Assembly: GCA_029264355.1 (NCBI GenBank)
Contig: JARIBW010000036.1
Coordinates: forward strand, 1 to 64,000
DNA from: Collinsella sp.
Lineage (GTDB): Bacteria; Actinomycetota; Coriobacteriia; Coriobacteriales; Coriobacteriaceae
Reading direction: 5' to 3'
Length of the DNA stretch: 64,000 nucleotides
The position numbers and the translations under genes are program-made. Every line of letters begins with the position of its first letter. The stretch's first letter is position 1. This document shows positions 27,345-35,958 of the stretch, piece by piece. The notes under the pieces are model-generated. The model saw nothing but the letters and a program-made list of their open reading frames with translations. It was not told the origin of the DNA and did not search any database.

Positions 27345-27645
27345 TTATACTGATCCCATTCGCATGAAACCGCGAACGGTAGCGATTCTTCGGTGAACGG
27401 GATACACGACGCAAAACGCTGAAACCCCAAAGGCACATACACGCTGGCAGCACTCACAAACAGGGACCGATCGAGACGTGGGGGCGAAGGCGGGGCGGCG
27501 TGTTCGGAAATGAAGGCGGCGGCCGACTCGCCCAACCGAGAGCCTAGACGAACGCCAACGGGGTACAAGGGGTCCAATGCAGACGCGCGCGCCGATCCAC
27601 GTCCCATTTCGCCCGCCCCGCACGGAACAAACCCAGGAGACGCTC

Positions 27646-28389
27646 ATGCCCCAGCTCAAAGCCGTCGTCTTCGATATGGACGACACGCTGCTCAGCATCA
27701 ATCTCGCCACCTTCATCGGCGTGTTCGCACTCGACGAGGCGAAGCTGCTCGCACAGGTCGCGCGCAAGCCCATCATGTCTCTCTTCTCCTCCGTCGGCTC
27801 AGCCATGCTGGCCCTCAACAACGGCGATCGCGAGCAGGGCGACACCCGGACCAACCGGCAATTCTTCGCCGATGAACTCGAGCGCCGTTGCGGCGTCCCC
27901 ATCCTCGAGCCCGCCATCGCCGACATGCTCGACTACTACGAGCGGGAGATCCTGCCCAAAAAGAACGACCGGACCATCTCCGCGCGGCCGCGCGAGGGCG
28001 CCCATGAGGCCGTTCGAGCCGTGCTCGACCATGGCATGCGCATCGCGCTGCTCACCAACCCGAGCTTCTCGCGGTCCTGCATCGAGTGCCGCATGGGATG
28101 GGGCGACATGCTCGACATGCCCTTCGAGCTCGTGACCACGTGGGAGAACTCGACGCGCGTCAAGCCGAGCGCCGATTACTACCGCGATTCGCTCGACAAG
28201 CTCGGCCTCTCCCCCGAGGAGACCCTCATGGTGGGAAACGATCCCAAACGCGACTTCCCCTCCCCCGCCATCGGCCTCAAAACGGCCTACGTGGGCGGCG
28301 GGCGCCAATCCCATGCGTTGTGGAACGGCAGCATGGCCGACTTCGCCGAGGAGTTCGACCGCATCGAGGAGTCATTTAACCAGGGATAG
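27646..28389 (+). CDS. HAD-superfamily hydrolase
   Basis: A 247-residue hydrolase. Motif I FDMDDTL (about 9-15), motif II LLTNPSFS, a conserved KPSADYY Lys, and motif IV MVGNDPKRDFPSP are in the usual order, with a helical cap at about 20-100. The ATG at 27646 follows AGGAGACGCTC. Substrate not predictable. Transcribed divergently from the PTS operon and convergent with the cysteine desulfidase gene. Confidence 0.82.
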   Translation: MPQLKAVVFDMDDTLLSINLATFIGVFALDEAKLLAQVARKPIMSLFSSVGSAMLALNNGDREQGDTRTNRQFFADELERRCGVPILEPAIADMLDYYEREILPKKNDRTISARPREGAHEAVRAVLDHGMRIALLTNPSFSRSCIECRMGWGDMLDMPFELVTTWENSTRVKPSADYYRDSLDKLGLSPEETLMVGNDPKRDFPSPAIGLKTAYVGGGRQSHALWNGSMADFAEEFDRIEESFNQG

Positions 28390-28413
28390 CCCGCGGCGGG
28401 CCAAAACCGCACG

Positions 28414-28458
28414 GAAGCGCCCCTTTGGACGGGACCGACCCGTCCAAAGGGGCGCTTC
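28414..28458. terminator. 20-bp perfect hairpin between convergent genes
   Basis: A perfect 20-bp inverted repeat (28414-28433 with 28439-28458) and 5-nt loop lie between the stops of the HAD and cysteine desulfidase genes. No clear T-run on either side, but the position suggests a bidirectional transcription end. Confidence 0.65.
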
Positions 28459-28479
28459 ACATCCGCCCGCAACACCTTG

Positions 28480-29862
28480 CTACAGGCGCGTCTCACCCGT
28501 CATGAGCTTCAAGATCTCGACATCGGTGTCCTTCATGCCCACGCGGCCGACGTAGCCCATGCTCGCGATGGTCTCCTCCACCGTGCCCATCACGATGCCC
28601 TCTCCCGCGCGGAAACCGCGTCCGGCCCGTGCCATGTCGGCGCCGAGGATCGCGGCATCCACCGCGGCCGAGATCTTGGCGGCGCAGCTCGCCTTGGCGC
28701 CGTCGCACACGATGCCGCCCACATTTCCGAGGGTGTTGACGATGGTGGCACCGACCTGCTCGCGTGATCCGCCGCGCATCCACGCGATGGCGGCGCCGGC
28801 GCCGCAACCCGCGCACACCACGCCGCAAAACGCCGAAAGCGCGCCGATGTGGCTCTTCACATGGATCGCCACCAAATCGGACAGGGCGAGCGCGCGCAAC
28901 AGGCGATCCCCCTCGACGCCGAGCTCCTCGGCGTAGGTCGCCACGGGCATGGCGCAGGTGATGCCCTGATTGCCCGATCCGCACACGATGGCGACGGGCA
29001 GCGCGCAGCCGCTCATGCGGGCATCGGAGCCCGCGGCCGCGCGGGCGCGGGCGCGGCAGGCGAGATCGTCGCCGCGCGTGGCGAGCAAGGTACGACCCAC
29101 CTCGGCGCCCCACTCGTTTGTCAGGCCCTCCTCCGAAATGGCCGTGTTGAGCGTGAGCTGGCGTTCGAGGGACTCGCGGGCTCCGGCTATATCGCCGTCC
29201 TCCACGAAGTCGAGGATGACATCGAGCGAGAGGCCCTCGAGGGGCTTGGCGCCAGATGCCCCGGAATCCCCGGCGGATCGCACCGCGCTCATGAGCGCGC
29301 ATGTGCCGGAGCAGGAATCCTCCACGTCACCGCCGTGGGCGGTCGGGCACAGCTGATTGGCGGGCACGCCGTCACGCGTGCAACGGACCACGTTCGTGTG
29401 GTGCTCGGAGATGGCGACGTCGGCCACATGGCCCAATGCGTGCGCCTTGATCTCTATATAGAGGTTCGGCACGCCCTCGACCAGCGTCACTTCGCAGTAG
29501 CCCTCCTGGGCGAGGAGCTCGCGCGTGCGCGTTATATCGGCCTCGCCCACGCCCTCGAGCGCCTCCAGGGCCGCCGCGGCGTCGCCGCCGACCGCGCCGA
29601 GCACCGCCGCGGCCTCGACGCCGCGCATGCCACCGGAATTGGGGACGGTGACGCTCTTGACGTTCTTGATGATGTTGCCGGAGCAACCCACTTCCAGCGA
29701 TTCGGGTTCGCATCCCAACACGAGCCGGGCGAGTGCCGCGGCGTAGGCGACGGCGATCGGCTCGGTGCAGCCCAGCGCGCAGATCAGCTCGGAATTCAGC
29801 AGGTCGCACAGCGCGCGATCGCGCTGCGCGAGCGTCATGTCGGTCACATTCTTGACATCCAC
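28480..29862 (-). CDS. cyuA: L-cysteine desulfidase family protein (CyuA/YhaM type)
   Basis: A 460-residue enzyme expected to split L-cysteine into pyruvate, ammonia and sulfide with an iron-sulfur cluster. Family motifs: ALGCTEPIAVAYA (catalytic Cys near the N-terminus), VGCSGNIIKNVKSVTVPN, GSGNQGI and the Cys-rich CGVVCAGCGAG plus GIVCDGAK towards the C-terminus. The start chosen is GTG at 29862, 6 nt after AAAGGGG; ATG at 29838 is an alternative. Relevant to sulfide production in anaerobes. Confidence 0.85.
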   Translation of the reverse strand: MDVKNVTDMTLAQRDRALCDLLNSELICALGCTEPIAVAYAAALARLVLGCEPESLEVGCSGNIIKNVKSVTVPNSGGMRGVEAAAVLGAVGGDAAAALEALEGVGEADITRTRELLAQEGYCEVTLVEGVPNLYIEIKAHALGHVADVAISEHHTNVVRCTRDGVPANQLCPTAHGGDVEDSCSGTCALMSAVRSAGDSGASGAKPLEGLSLDVILDFVEDGDIAGARESLERQLTLNTAISEEGLTNEWGAEVGRTLLATRGDDLACRARARAAAGSDARMSGCALPVAIVCGSGNQGITCAMPVATYAEELGVEGDRLLRALALSDLVAIHVKSHIGALSAFCGVVCAGCGAGAAIAWMRGGSREQVGATIVNTLGNVGGIVCDGAKASCAAKISAAVDAAILGADMARAGRGFRAGEGIVMGTVEETIASMGYVGRVGMKDTDVEILKLMTGETRL

Positions 29863-29994
29863 GGCGGTCCCCTTTCGATATGTCATTCGGCTATCTCCAA
29901 GTGTAGCAGGCGCGGCCCCTTCACGCGGAAACGCGGCTCGACCCACAAGGGCCGAACCGCGTCGTAGGGGGGGCATATTGGACGGTCGTCGCAC

Positions 29995-30402
29995 TCAGCC
30001 GAAGAAGCGCTCGATCTCGATGGCGGCGTTTTCCAGGGAGTCGGAGCCGTGGATGATGTTTGCGTTCACGTCGTTGGCAAAGTCGCCGCGAATCGTGCCG
30101 GGAGCGGCGTCGATCGGGTTGGTGGCACCCATGAGGGTGCGCATCTTGGAAACGGCGGAAAGACCGGACACGACCATCTTAACCACGGGACCGCTCGTCA
30201 TGAACTCGACGATATCGCCGAAAAACGGCTTATCGGCAAGGTGGGCGTAATGCACCTTGACGAGCTCCTCGTCAAGGTCGCACTTCTCCATCTTCTCAAT
30301 GGTGAGGCCGCAGCGCTCGATGCGGTCGATGATGAGGCCCGTCTTGCGATCTCGGACGGCATCGGGCTTGATCATGATGAAGGTCTTCTCGATATCTGCC
30401 AC
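29995..30402 (-). CDS. ndk: Nucleoside diphosphate kinase
   Basis: A 135-residue enzyme balancing NTP pools. TFIMIKPDAV at the start, RTLMGATNP and the active-site His in NIIHGSDS are all clear. The start is GTG at 30402 behind GAAAGGGGA, the same arrangement as the neighbouring cysteine desulfidase gene. Normal length. Confidence 0.97.
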   Translation of the reverse strand: MADIEKTFIMIKPDAVRDRKTGLIIDRIERCGLTIEKMEKCDLDEELVKVHYAHLADKPFFGDIVEFMTSGPVVKMVVSGLSAVSKMRTLMGATNPIDAAPGTIRGDFANDVNANIIHGSDSLENAAIEIERFFG

Positions 30403-30580
30403 GGGGTTCCCCTTTCGATGGGAGTGTTGTGGGCGCGCCCTGCGCGCCGGGTGTTCGCTACGCATGGTACCCAAAGCGCGAGCGCGGAAAACCGCGTTTC
30501 GCCAAAGGGAGCGGCTGAAACGTTTCCCCATGCGAACATACACCTCCCGCCCACGAAACCACCATCATCGAGCCGTCCGA

Positions 30581-32008
30581 TCAGGCCCCCTCCCCCATGG
30601 GCACGAGAGGCGCGAGCCCCTCGAGGTACGCCTCGTCTGCGATAAGCGATGACCGAACCGAGCGCATCTGCTCGTTCACGGCGGAAGGAGACGTCCCGCC
30701 CATCGTGGTGCGCGCACCGACGATCGCATCGATATCGAGGGACGATACGATATCGGGTCCGAACAGGGGGCTCGCCTCCTGGAAAACGGCGAGGGGCAGG
30801 TCATCGAGCCGACATCCGCGCTCCTCGCATGCAAGCACCAAGTGCCCGACGACCGCATGCGCCTCGCGAAAGGGCAGCCCCTTCTTGGCGAGGTAGTCGG
30901 CGACGTCCGTCGCCGCAAGATGCCCGACCTCGCAAGCCGCGCGCATGACCTCGGCGTTGAACGTGCAGGTGGAGATCATGCCCGCCATGACGGTGAGGCT
31001 CTGGGTGAGCGTGCTGGCGGAATCGAGCATACCGCCCTTGTCCTCCTGCAAATCCTTGTTGTAGGCCAGCGGAAGCCCCTTGCACGTCACCAGCAGCTGC
31101 AGGAGATTGCCGTAGACGCGGCCCGTCTTTCCCCGGATGAGCTCCGCGAAATCGGGGTTCTTCTTTTGGGGCATGATCGAGGACCCCGTGGAATACGCAT
31201 CGGAAAGGGTGATGTAGCCGAACTCCGAGCTGCTCCACAAAACGATTTCCTCGGCGAGGCGGGAGAGGTGCATCGCCATGGTCGAGCATGCGAAATGCAG
31301 GTCCAAAATGAAATCTCGATCAGAGACCGCATCGAGGGAGTTGCAGATGACGCGGGAGAACCCCATCGCGTGCGAGGCGGCGACGCGGTCGAGCGGATAT
31401 GTGGTCCCGGCAAGCGCCGCCGCCCCCAGCGGGGACGCATCGGCGGCCTCGAAGGCCGCGGTCAAGCGATGGAAATCGCGCTCGAACATCCAGTAATAGG
31501 CGAGCAGATGGTGCGAGAGCAAAATGGGCTGCGCGTGCTGGAGGTGCGTCATGCCCGGCAAGATCACGCCGTCGTTGTCGCGAGCGGCGCCGATCAGGGC
31601 CTCGCGCATATGCAAATTGGCCCGCATGAGGTCGTGGGCGAGCGCCTTGGCGGCAAGCCGCGTATCAGTGGCGACCTGGTCGTTGCGGGAGCGTCCGGTA
31701 TGCAGGCGCTTGCCCGCCTCACCGATGCGGCGCGTGAGCTCGCCCTCGATCGCCATATGGATGTCCTCGTCCTCGATGCGGAAGGGAAACGAGCCGGCAT
31801 CGATCTCCCCCTCGATATCGGCAAGACCCCCCACTATGGCACCACAGTCCCCTTGGGAGATGATGCCCTGCTTGGCGAGCATGCGCGCATGCGCCATCGA
31901 ACCCGCGATATCTTGCTTGTACAGATGCCTGTCGATCGGCAGCGACGCGCCGAATTCCCGTGTGCAGGCAGCGACGCCCTCCTTGAACCGACCATCCCAA
32001 AGCGCCAT
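30581..32008 (-). CDS. argH: Argininosuccinate lyase
   Basis: A 475-residue enzyme for the last step of arginine synthesis, releasing arginine and fumarate. Signature GSSIMPQKKNPD (about 280-291) and the HTGRSRNDQ motif (about 105-113) are intact. ATG at 32008 (MALWDGRF) has GGAAAGG 6 nt upstream; an in-frame ATG at 32014 is too close to that site. It follows argG by 97 nt on the same strand. Confidence 0.96.
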   Translation of the reverse strand: MALWDGRFKEGVAACTREFGASLPIDRHLYKQDIAGSMAHARMLAKQGIISQGDCGAIVGGLADIEGEIDAGSFPFRIEDEDIHMAIEGELTRRIGEAGKRLHTGRSRNDQVATDTRLAAKALAHDLMRANLHMREALIGAARDNDGVILPGMTHLQHAQPILLSHHLLAYYWMFERDFHRLTAAFEAADASPLGAAALAGTTYPLDRVAASHAMGFSRVICNSLDAVSDRDFILDLHFACSTMAMHLSRLAEEIVLWSSSEFGYITLSDAYSTGSSIMPQKKNPDFAELIRGKTGRVYGNLLQLLVTCKGLPLAYNKDLQEDKGGMLDSASTLTQSLTVMAGMISTCTFNAEVMRAACEVGHLAATDVADYLAKKGLPFREAHAVVGHLVLACEERGCRLDDLPLAVFQEASPLFGPDIVSSLDIDAIVGARTTMGGTSPSAVNEQMRSVRSSLIADEAYLEGLAPLVPMGEGA

Positions 32009-32104
32009 TCTCATCCATCCTTTCCGCGACGACCCGTCTCGGCCGTATCCGTCGCGCGGGGACGCGCCCCGCGCGGTCCGCCCCTCACGCACCCCGTGCG
32101 AACA

Positions 32105-33409
32105 TCAGCAATTCACCGCACGGGCCAAGGGGTGTTCAGCGGACGCACCGTCCAGGACATCGAAGGTCGGGGAAGTCGAGGCGCCCCCCTTCGCACGCGC
32201 TGCCTCCCGCATCGCCCACGTCTTGATCGGGAGCCCCTGGATATCGATGAAGCCCTTCGCCGCCTTCTGGTCGAGCGCCTTATCGTCCTCATAGGTGGCG
32301 AGCGCCGGGTCGTACAGGGCGTAGGCGCTCTTGCGGCCCACGACCACGCACCCGCCCTTGTACAGCTTGAGCCTCACCGTGCCGGTCATGCCGTGCTGCG
32401 TGGCGGCCATGAACGCGTCGAGAGCCTGCTTGAAGGGGCTGAACCAGCGCCCGTTGTAGACCTGGTCCGCCCAAAGTTGCTCGAGGGCGAGTTTGTGGTG
32501 GAGCACGTCGCGCTCCAGGCACAAATCCTCGAGGGCCTTGTGCGCCTGGATGAGCGCGAGGCCGGCCGGGACCTCATAGCACTCGCGGGACTTCAGGCCG
32601 ACGTAGCGGTTCTCGATCATGTCGATGCGGCCGTACCCGCACGAACCTGCGATGCTGTTGAGCTTGGCGATGAGCTCGGACAGCGGCAGCTCCTCGCCGT
32701 CGAGGCTCGCGGGCACGCCCTCGGCGAATCCGATCTCGACGTACGTCGGGGTGTCGGGTGCGTCGAGCGGGTCGACGGTGATTGTCCAGATGTCCGCCGG
32801 CGGCTCCGTCCACGGGTCCTCGAGCACACCGGCCTCGATGGCGCGGCCCCACAGGTTGTCGTCGATGGAATAGGGCTTCTCAATGCTCTGGGAAACCGGC
32901 ACGCCATGCATCTTCGCATACGCGATCTCGTCGGGGCGCATCCCGAGGTCCCATTCACGCACGGGGGCGATGACCTTGAGAGAGGGGTCGAGCGCCGTGA
33001 TGGAGGTCTCGAAGCGCACCTGGTCGTTGCCCTTGCCCGTGCAGCCGTGGGCGACGCAGGTGGCACCGTGCTTATGAGCCGTCTCGACGAGGTGCTTCGA
33101 GATCAGCGGGCGCGAGAGGGCGGAGAGCAAGGGGTATTTGTTCTCATACATGGCGTTGGCGGCGATGGCTCGGACGATGTACTCGGAGACGAACTCCTCC
33201 GTCATGTCGACCACCTCGACGGCGACGCAACCGAGCATGCGCGCCTTTTGCGCGATCTCCTCGAGACCGTCGTGCTCCTGGCCAACGTTGCCCAACATGG
33301 CGATCACGTCGAGACCCATCTCGTCTTGCAGCCACTTGATGCACACGGAGGTATCCAGACCGCCGGAGTACGCCAGTACGACCTTTTCCTTGAGTTGCCG
33401 ATTGTTCAT
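32105..33409 (-). CDS. argG: Argininosuccinate synthase
   Basis: A 434-residue enzyme joining citrulline and aspartate using ATP. The PP-loop AYSGGLDTS (13-21) and substrate-binding motifs (HGCTGKGNDQVRFE, YSIDDNLWGR) are present. GAAAGGATGAGCC precedes the ATG. The C-terminal 30 residues are low-complexity and exceed the usual ~400 length. A terminator 120 nt upstream (33531-33552) separates it from the previous unit, so its promoter lies in 33410-33530. Confidence 0.96.
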   Translation of the reverse strand: MNNRQLKEKVVLAYSGGLDTSVCIKWLQDEMGLDVIAMLGNVGQEHDGLEEIAQKARMLGCVAVEVVDMTEEFVSEYIVRAIAANAMYENKYPLLSALSRPLISKHLVETAHKHGATCVAHGCTGKGNDQVRFETSITALDPSLKVIAPVREWDLGMRPDEIAYAKMHGVPVSQSIEKPYSIDDNLWGRAIEAGVLEDPWTEPPADIWTITVDPLDAPDTPTYVEIGFAEGVPASLDGEELPLSELIAKLNSIAGSCGYGRIDMIENRYVGLKSRECYEVPAGLALIQAHKALEDLCLERDVLHHKLALEQLWADQVYNGRWFSPFKQALDAFMAATQHGMTGTVRLKLYKGGCVVVGRKSAYALYDPALATYEDDKALDQKAAKGFIDIQGLPIKTWAMREAARAKGGASTSPTFDVLDGASAEHPLARAVNC

Positions 33410-33530
33410 GGCTCATCCTTTCACGATGCCTTGATACGGTGGAAATGGGTGAGCCCAACCGATGCGAAGGTGCCCCGGGGCCGCACCTGCGCCGGCGCGC
33501 ATCATGAGACGCATGCGATGCGCGCATATG

Positions 33531-33552
33531 AAAAATCCGCCTCTCGGCGGAT
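33531..33552 (-). terminator. Intrinsic terminator upstream of argG
   Basis: On the minus strand ATCCGCC-GAGA-GGCGGAT (33535-33541 with 33546-33552) is followed by TTTTT. It closes the small transcription unit at 33621-33770, or acts as an attenuator ahead of argG. Confidence 0.8.
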
Positions 33553-33620
33553 GCTCCCTCGACGATATCGGTTGGACTCTGCGTGAAGGCCCATGCCTTC
33601 ATGCGAACAGAGACAACGAG

Positions 33621-33770
33621 CTATCGTCGTCGGGAGATTGCGCGCTGGCGTCGGACGGCCGCATCGGCGGCATTCTGGCGGGGCATGCCGGCGGCAATCG
33701 CCTTGCCCTCATATGTAGCCAGAAGCTGTGCCACGGTTACTCGTCCCCTCAAATTCGGCAGCGCAATCAT
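33621..33770 (-). CDS. Candidate 49-residue basic protein ahead of argG
   Basis: The frame starts MIALPNLRGRVTVAQLLA and ends in a basic cluster (RRQRAISRRR). From the middle on it shows coding-type codon use. Support is contextual: a -35 TTGTCA (33845-33850) inside an inverted repeat lies upstream, and a clear terminator follows at 33531-33552. The ribosome site before the ATG is poor; GTG at 33734 behind GAGGGG would give 37 residues. It could also be a leader peptide for argG. Family unknown. Confidence 0.4.
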   Translation of the reverse strand: MIALPNLRGRVTVAQLLATYEGKAIAAGMPRQNAADAAVRRQRAISRRR

Positions 33771-33821
33771 TGCTCGCCATAGTAGCCTAAAGCCAGCGCG
33801 CGAACACTCGAGATTTTCGAA

Positions 33822-33863
33822 TATTTCGACCCTGTTTCTCATATTGACAAGATAAACAGGGTC
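33822..33863 (-). promoter_or_regulatory. Promoter-like site flanked by a 10-bp inverted repeat
   Basis: GACCCTGTTT (33828-33837) and AAACAGGGTC (33854-33863) are perfect complements 16 nt apart. Between them on the minus strand is TTGTCA (33845-33850), a good -35, with a poor -10 (GAAATA, 33822-33827). It may be an operator around a promoter, or a hairpin ending the amino-acid transporter transcript that stops at 33881. Confidence 0.4.
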
Positions 33864-33880
33864 ACATAAATGCAATAGAC

Positions 33881-34654
33881 CTAATCAGAGAGGTACCTGG
33901 ATAGGAATTCCCGGGTTCGGGGGTTCTCGGGCGCGGTGAATATCTGCTCGGGCTCCCCCTGCTCGGCGATGACGCCGTGGTCCATGAAGACCACGCGGTC
34001 CGATACGATGCGCGCGAACTCCATCTCGTGCGTGACGACCACCATCGTCATGCCATCGCGAGCGAGGGCGCGCATGACCTCGAACACCTCGCCGACGATC
34101 TGCGGGTCAAGTGCGCTGGTGGGCTCATCGAACAGCATGATCTTCGGGCGCATGCACAAGGCGCGCGCGATGGCGACGCGTTGCTTCTGCCCACCCGAGA
34201 GCGTGGAGGGGGACGCATGGGCGAATGCCTCGAGCCCCACCGAGCGCAGGTGCCCGAGCGCCACTTCCTCGGCCTCGGTCTTCGACATCTTCTTGCGGGT
34301 GATGGGCGCCAAGGTGCAATTGGCCAACACGTCCATGTTGTTGAACAGATTGAAGCCCTGGAACACCATGCCGATGTCCTCGCGCAGCGCATTCACATCC
34401 ACATGGTCGGCGGTGAGGTCGCTGCCTTGGAACCACACGTGGCCCGCATCGGGAGTCTCCAGCAAGTTGATGCACCGCAGAAGGGTCGACTTGCCAGAAC
34501 CGGAGGCGCCGATGATGGTCACGACCTCGCCGGGTGCGACGTCCATGTTGACGTCGCGCAGGACCTCCAGATCGCCGAAGGACTTGCGCAGCCCCTCGAT
34601 GCGCACCAGGAATTCGCCGGCGGGGGCCTTCGCGGTGATGTCACTCGTATTCAT
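33881..34654 (-). CDS. Polar amino-acid ABC transporter ATP-binding protein (GlnQ type)
   Basis: A 257-residue ATPase. Walker [11 protein letters not shown]-loop VFQGFNLF, signature LSGGQKQR, Walker [14 protein letters not shown] and the switch HEM ([10 protein letters not shown]) match the GlnQ/HisP group. It sits 3 nt after the permease gene and completes a three-gene importer (binding protein, permease, ATPase). Substrate class is polar amino acids; glutamine, arginine or cystine cannot be separated by sequence. Confidence 0.93.
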   Translation of the reverse strand: MNTSDITAKAPAGEFLVRIEGLRKSFGDLEVLRDVNMDVAPGEVVTIIGASGSGKSTLLRCINLLETPDAGHVWFQGSDLTADHVDVNALREDIGMVFQGFNLFNNMDVLANCTLAPITRKKMSKTEAEEVALGHLRSVGLEAFAHASPSTLSGGQKQRVAIARALCMRPKIMLFDEPTSALDPQIVGEVFEVMRALARDGMTMVVVTHEMEFARIVSDRVVFMDHGVIAEQGEPEQIFTAPENPRTREFLSRYLSD

Positions 34655-34657
34655 GAT

Positions 34658-35857
34658 TTAGCGCTCCTCGACGTTGACGGGCTGATCGGATGTGCTGCCG
34701 AGCTTCACGGACTTGACGTCGAGCCGGCTTGCGAGGCGCCCCAGCAACCACGTGGCGGACATGGTGAGGAGCAGGTACATCGCACTCGTCACGAGCGCGG
34801 CCTCGAACTTGGCGTAGTAGATGCCGCCCACGGTGGTCGCGGAGAACATGAGGTCGAAGGTTCCGATCACCGAGAGCACCGACGAGTCCTTGATGTTGAT
34901 GACGAGCTCGTTGGAAAGGCCGGGGATGGCCAGCTTGACGCCCTGCGGGAAGACGACCTTGCGCATCGCCTCCCACTGCGAGAGGCCGAGCGATCGCGCC
35001 GCCTCCGTTTGACCCGCGTCGACCGACTCGATGCCGCCGCGCAGCACCTCCATCATGTAGGCCGTGGAGTTGAGCACGATGGTCACGAGGCCGGCGGTGA
35101 ACGTGCTCCAGATCGCGTTGATCTGCGTGGTGGTGAGATCGGTCATCTTGAACAGCGAGAAGACGCCGAAGAAGATGATCATGGCCTGGACCATCATGGG
35201 GGTGCCGCGAACCACGGCGCTGTACGCGCGGGCGAATCCGCTGCCCGCGACCTTCCAAAAGCGCACGAAATCGTTATCCGAGCGATCGACGACCTGGATG
35301 CGCAGGAATACGAGGAGCAAGGCCAGGAAGAACGCGATCACGGTGCCAAGCACCGCGAGGGCGACCGTGGTCTTAAGGCCCGCGGCGAAGATGGAGCGGC
35401 CGTTGTAAAGCATGTAGAGCATGCTCTCGAGCATGGCGGGGGGACGCGTCGTCGCCGTGGTCGCGACCGCCCAGGCGGAGGCAAGCCCGCAGCCCACGCG
35501 GTCGACGACGAGCACGGAGGTCATGGCGGCGACCGCATATGAGCCATAGCGCAGGGCGCGCGCGACGACGGGGCGCGTGAACGGCGAGGTTCGCGCGTAA
35601 TTCCCCCGCAGCACGACCTTGAACGCCAGGCCGATGACGGCGAGCACGAGCCAGGCGGCGAGCAAATAGTACATGACGACTTCGAGCGCATACGCATGGG
35701 CCATGAAGCTCAGGGCCGGACGCGGCCGGCTGGACAGCTCCATGCCCAGCGCCGCGATCACGCTGGTCCCCAGCAGCACATAGCGATGGTCGGCACGGGC
35801 AAATGAGATGATGCGGGCGACTCGGCCAGAGCCGGCGCCCATGATATTGGATGTCAT
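34658..35857 (-). CDS. Polar amino-acid ABC transporter permease with N-terminal extension
   Basis: A 399-residue membrane protein. The C-terminal 230 residues are a normal GlnP/HisM permease with the motif AARSLGLSQWEAMRKVVFPQ. The N-terminal 160 residues add extra hydrophobic segments (about 25-45, 60-85, 105-125), absent from standard ~220-residue permeases. AGGAGAGACC precedes ATG 35857. The frame further upstream is a shadow of the binding-protein gene. Confidence 0.88.
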   Translation of the reverse strand: MTSNIMGAGSGRVARIISFARADHRYVLLGTSVIAALGMELSSRPRPALSFMAHAYALEVVMYYLLAAWLVLAVIGLAFKVVLRGNYARTSPFTRPVVARALRYGSYAVAAMTSVLVVDRVGCGLASAWAVATTATTRPPAMLESMLYMLYNGRSIFAAGLKTTVALAVLGTVIAFFLALLLVFLRIQVVDRSDNDFVRFWKVAGSGFARAYSAVVRGTPMMVQAMIIFFGVFSLFKMTDLTTTQINAIWSTFTAGLVTIVLNSTAYMMEVLRGGIESVDAGQTEAARSLGLSQWEAMRKVVFPQGVKLAIPGLSNELVINIKDSSVLSVIGTFDLMFSATTVGGIYYAKFEAALVTSAMYLLLTMSATWLLGRLASRLDVKSVKLGSTSDQPVNVEER

Positions 35858-35958
35858 GGTCTCTCCTATGATTCCAAGGCAACGGGCCCTGGGCGCGCGC
35901 CCATACGTCGCACGCCCAGGGAGAGATATCCGATACGGGCGTTTCCCGCCGTATCGAC

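Larger units (their letters stand above)
27173..27645. other. 473-bp divergent control region of the PTS operon and HAD gene
   Basis: The left part (27230-27360) is strongly AT-rich and holds the PTS promoter and operator-like repeats listed separately. The right part (27360-27640) is ordinary high-GC sequence with no supported gene; short open frames on both strands there lack ribosome sites and coding bias. The HAD start has AGGAGA before it, but I could not place its promoter with confidence. Confidence 0.5.

Noticed and set aside
27341-27607. 88-codon minus-strand frame upstream of the PTS operon
   Set aside because: No ribosome site, no coding bias, and it overlaps the AT-rich control region.
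30842-33586. Very long open frame (914 codons) on the plus strand
   Set aside because: It is antisense to argH and argG, both with complete motifs. Long antisense frames are expected in high-GC DNA.
33410-33863. T-box or other known riboswitch ahead of argG
   Set aside because: No T-box core (AGGGTGGNACCGCG) or other motif was seen; only the terminator and the short frame are supported.
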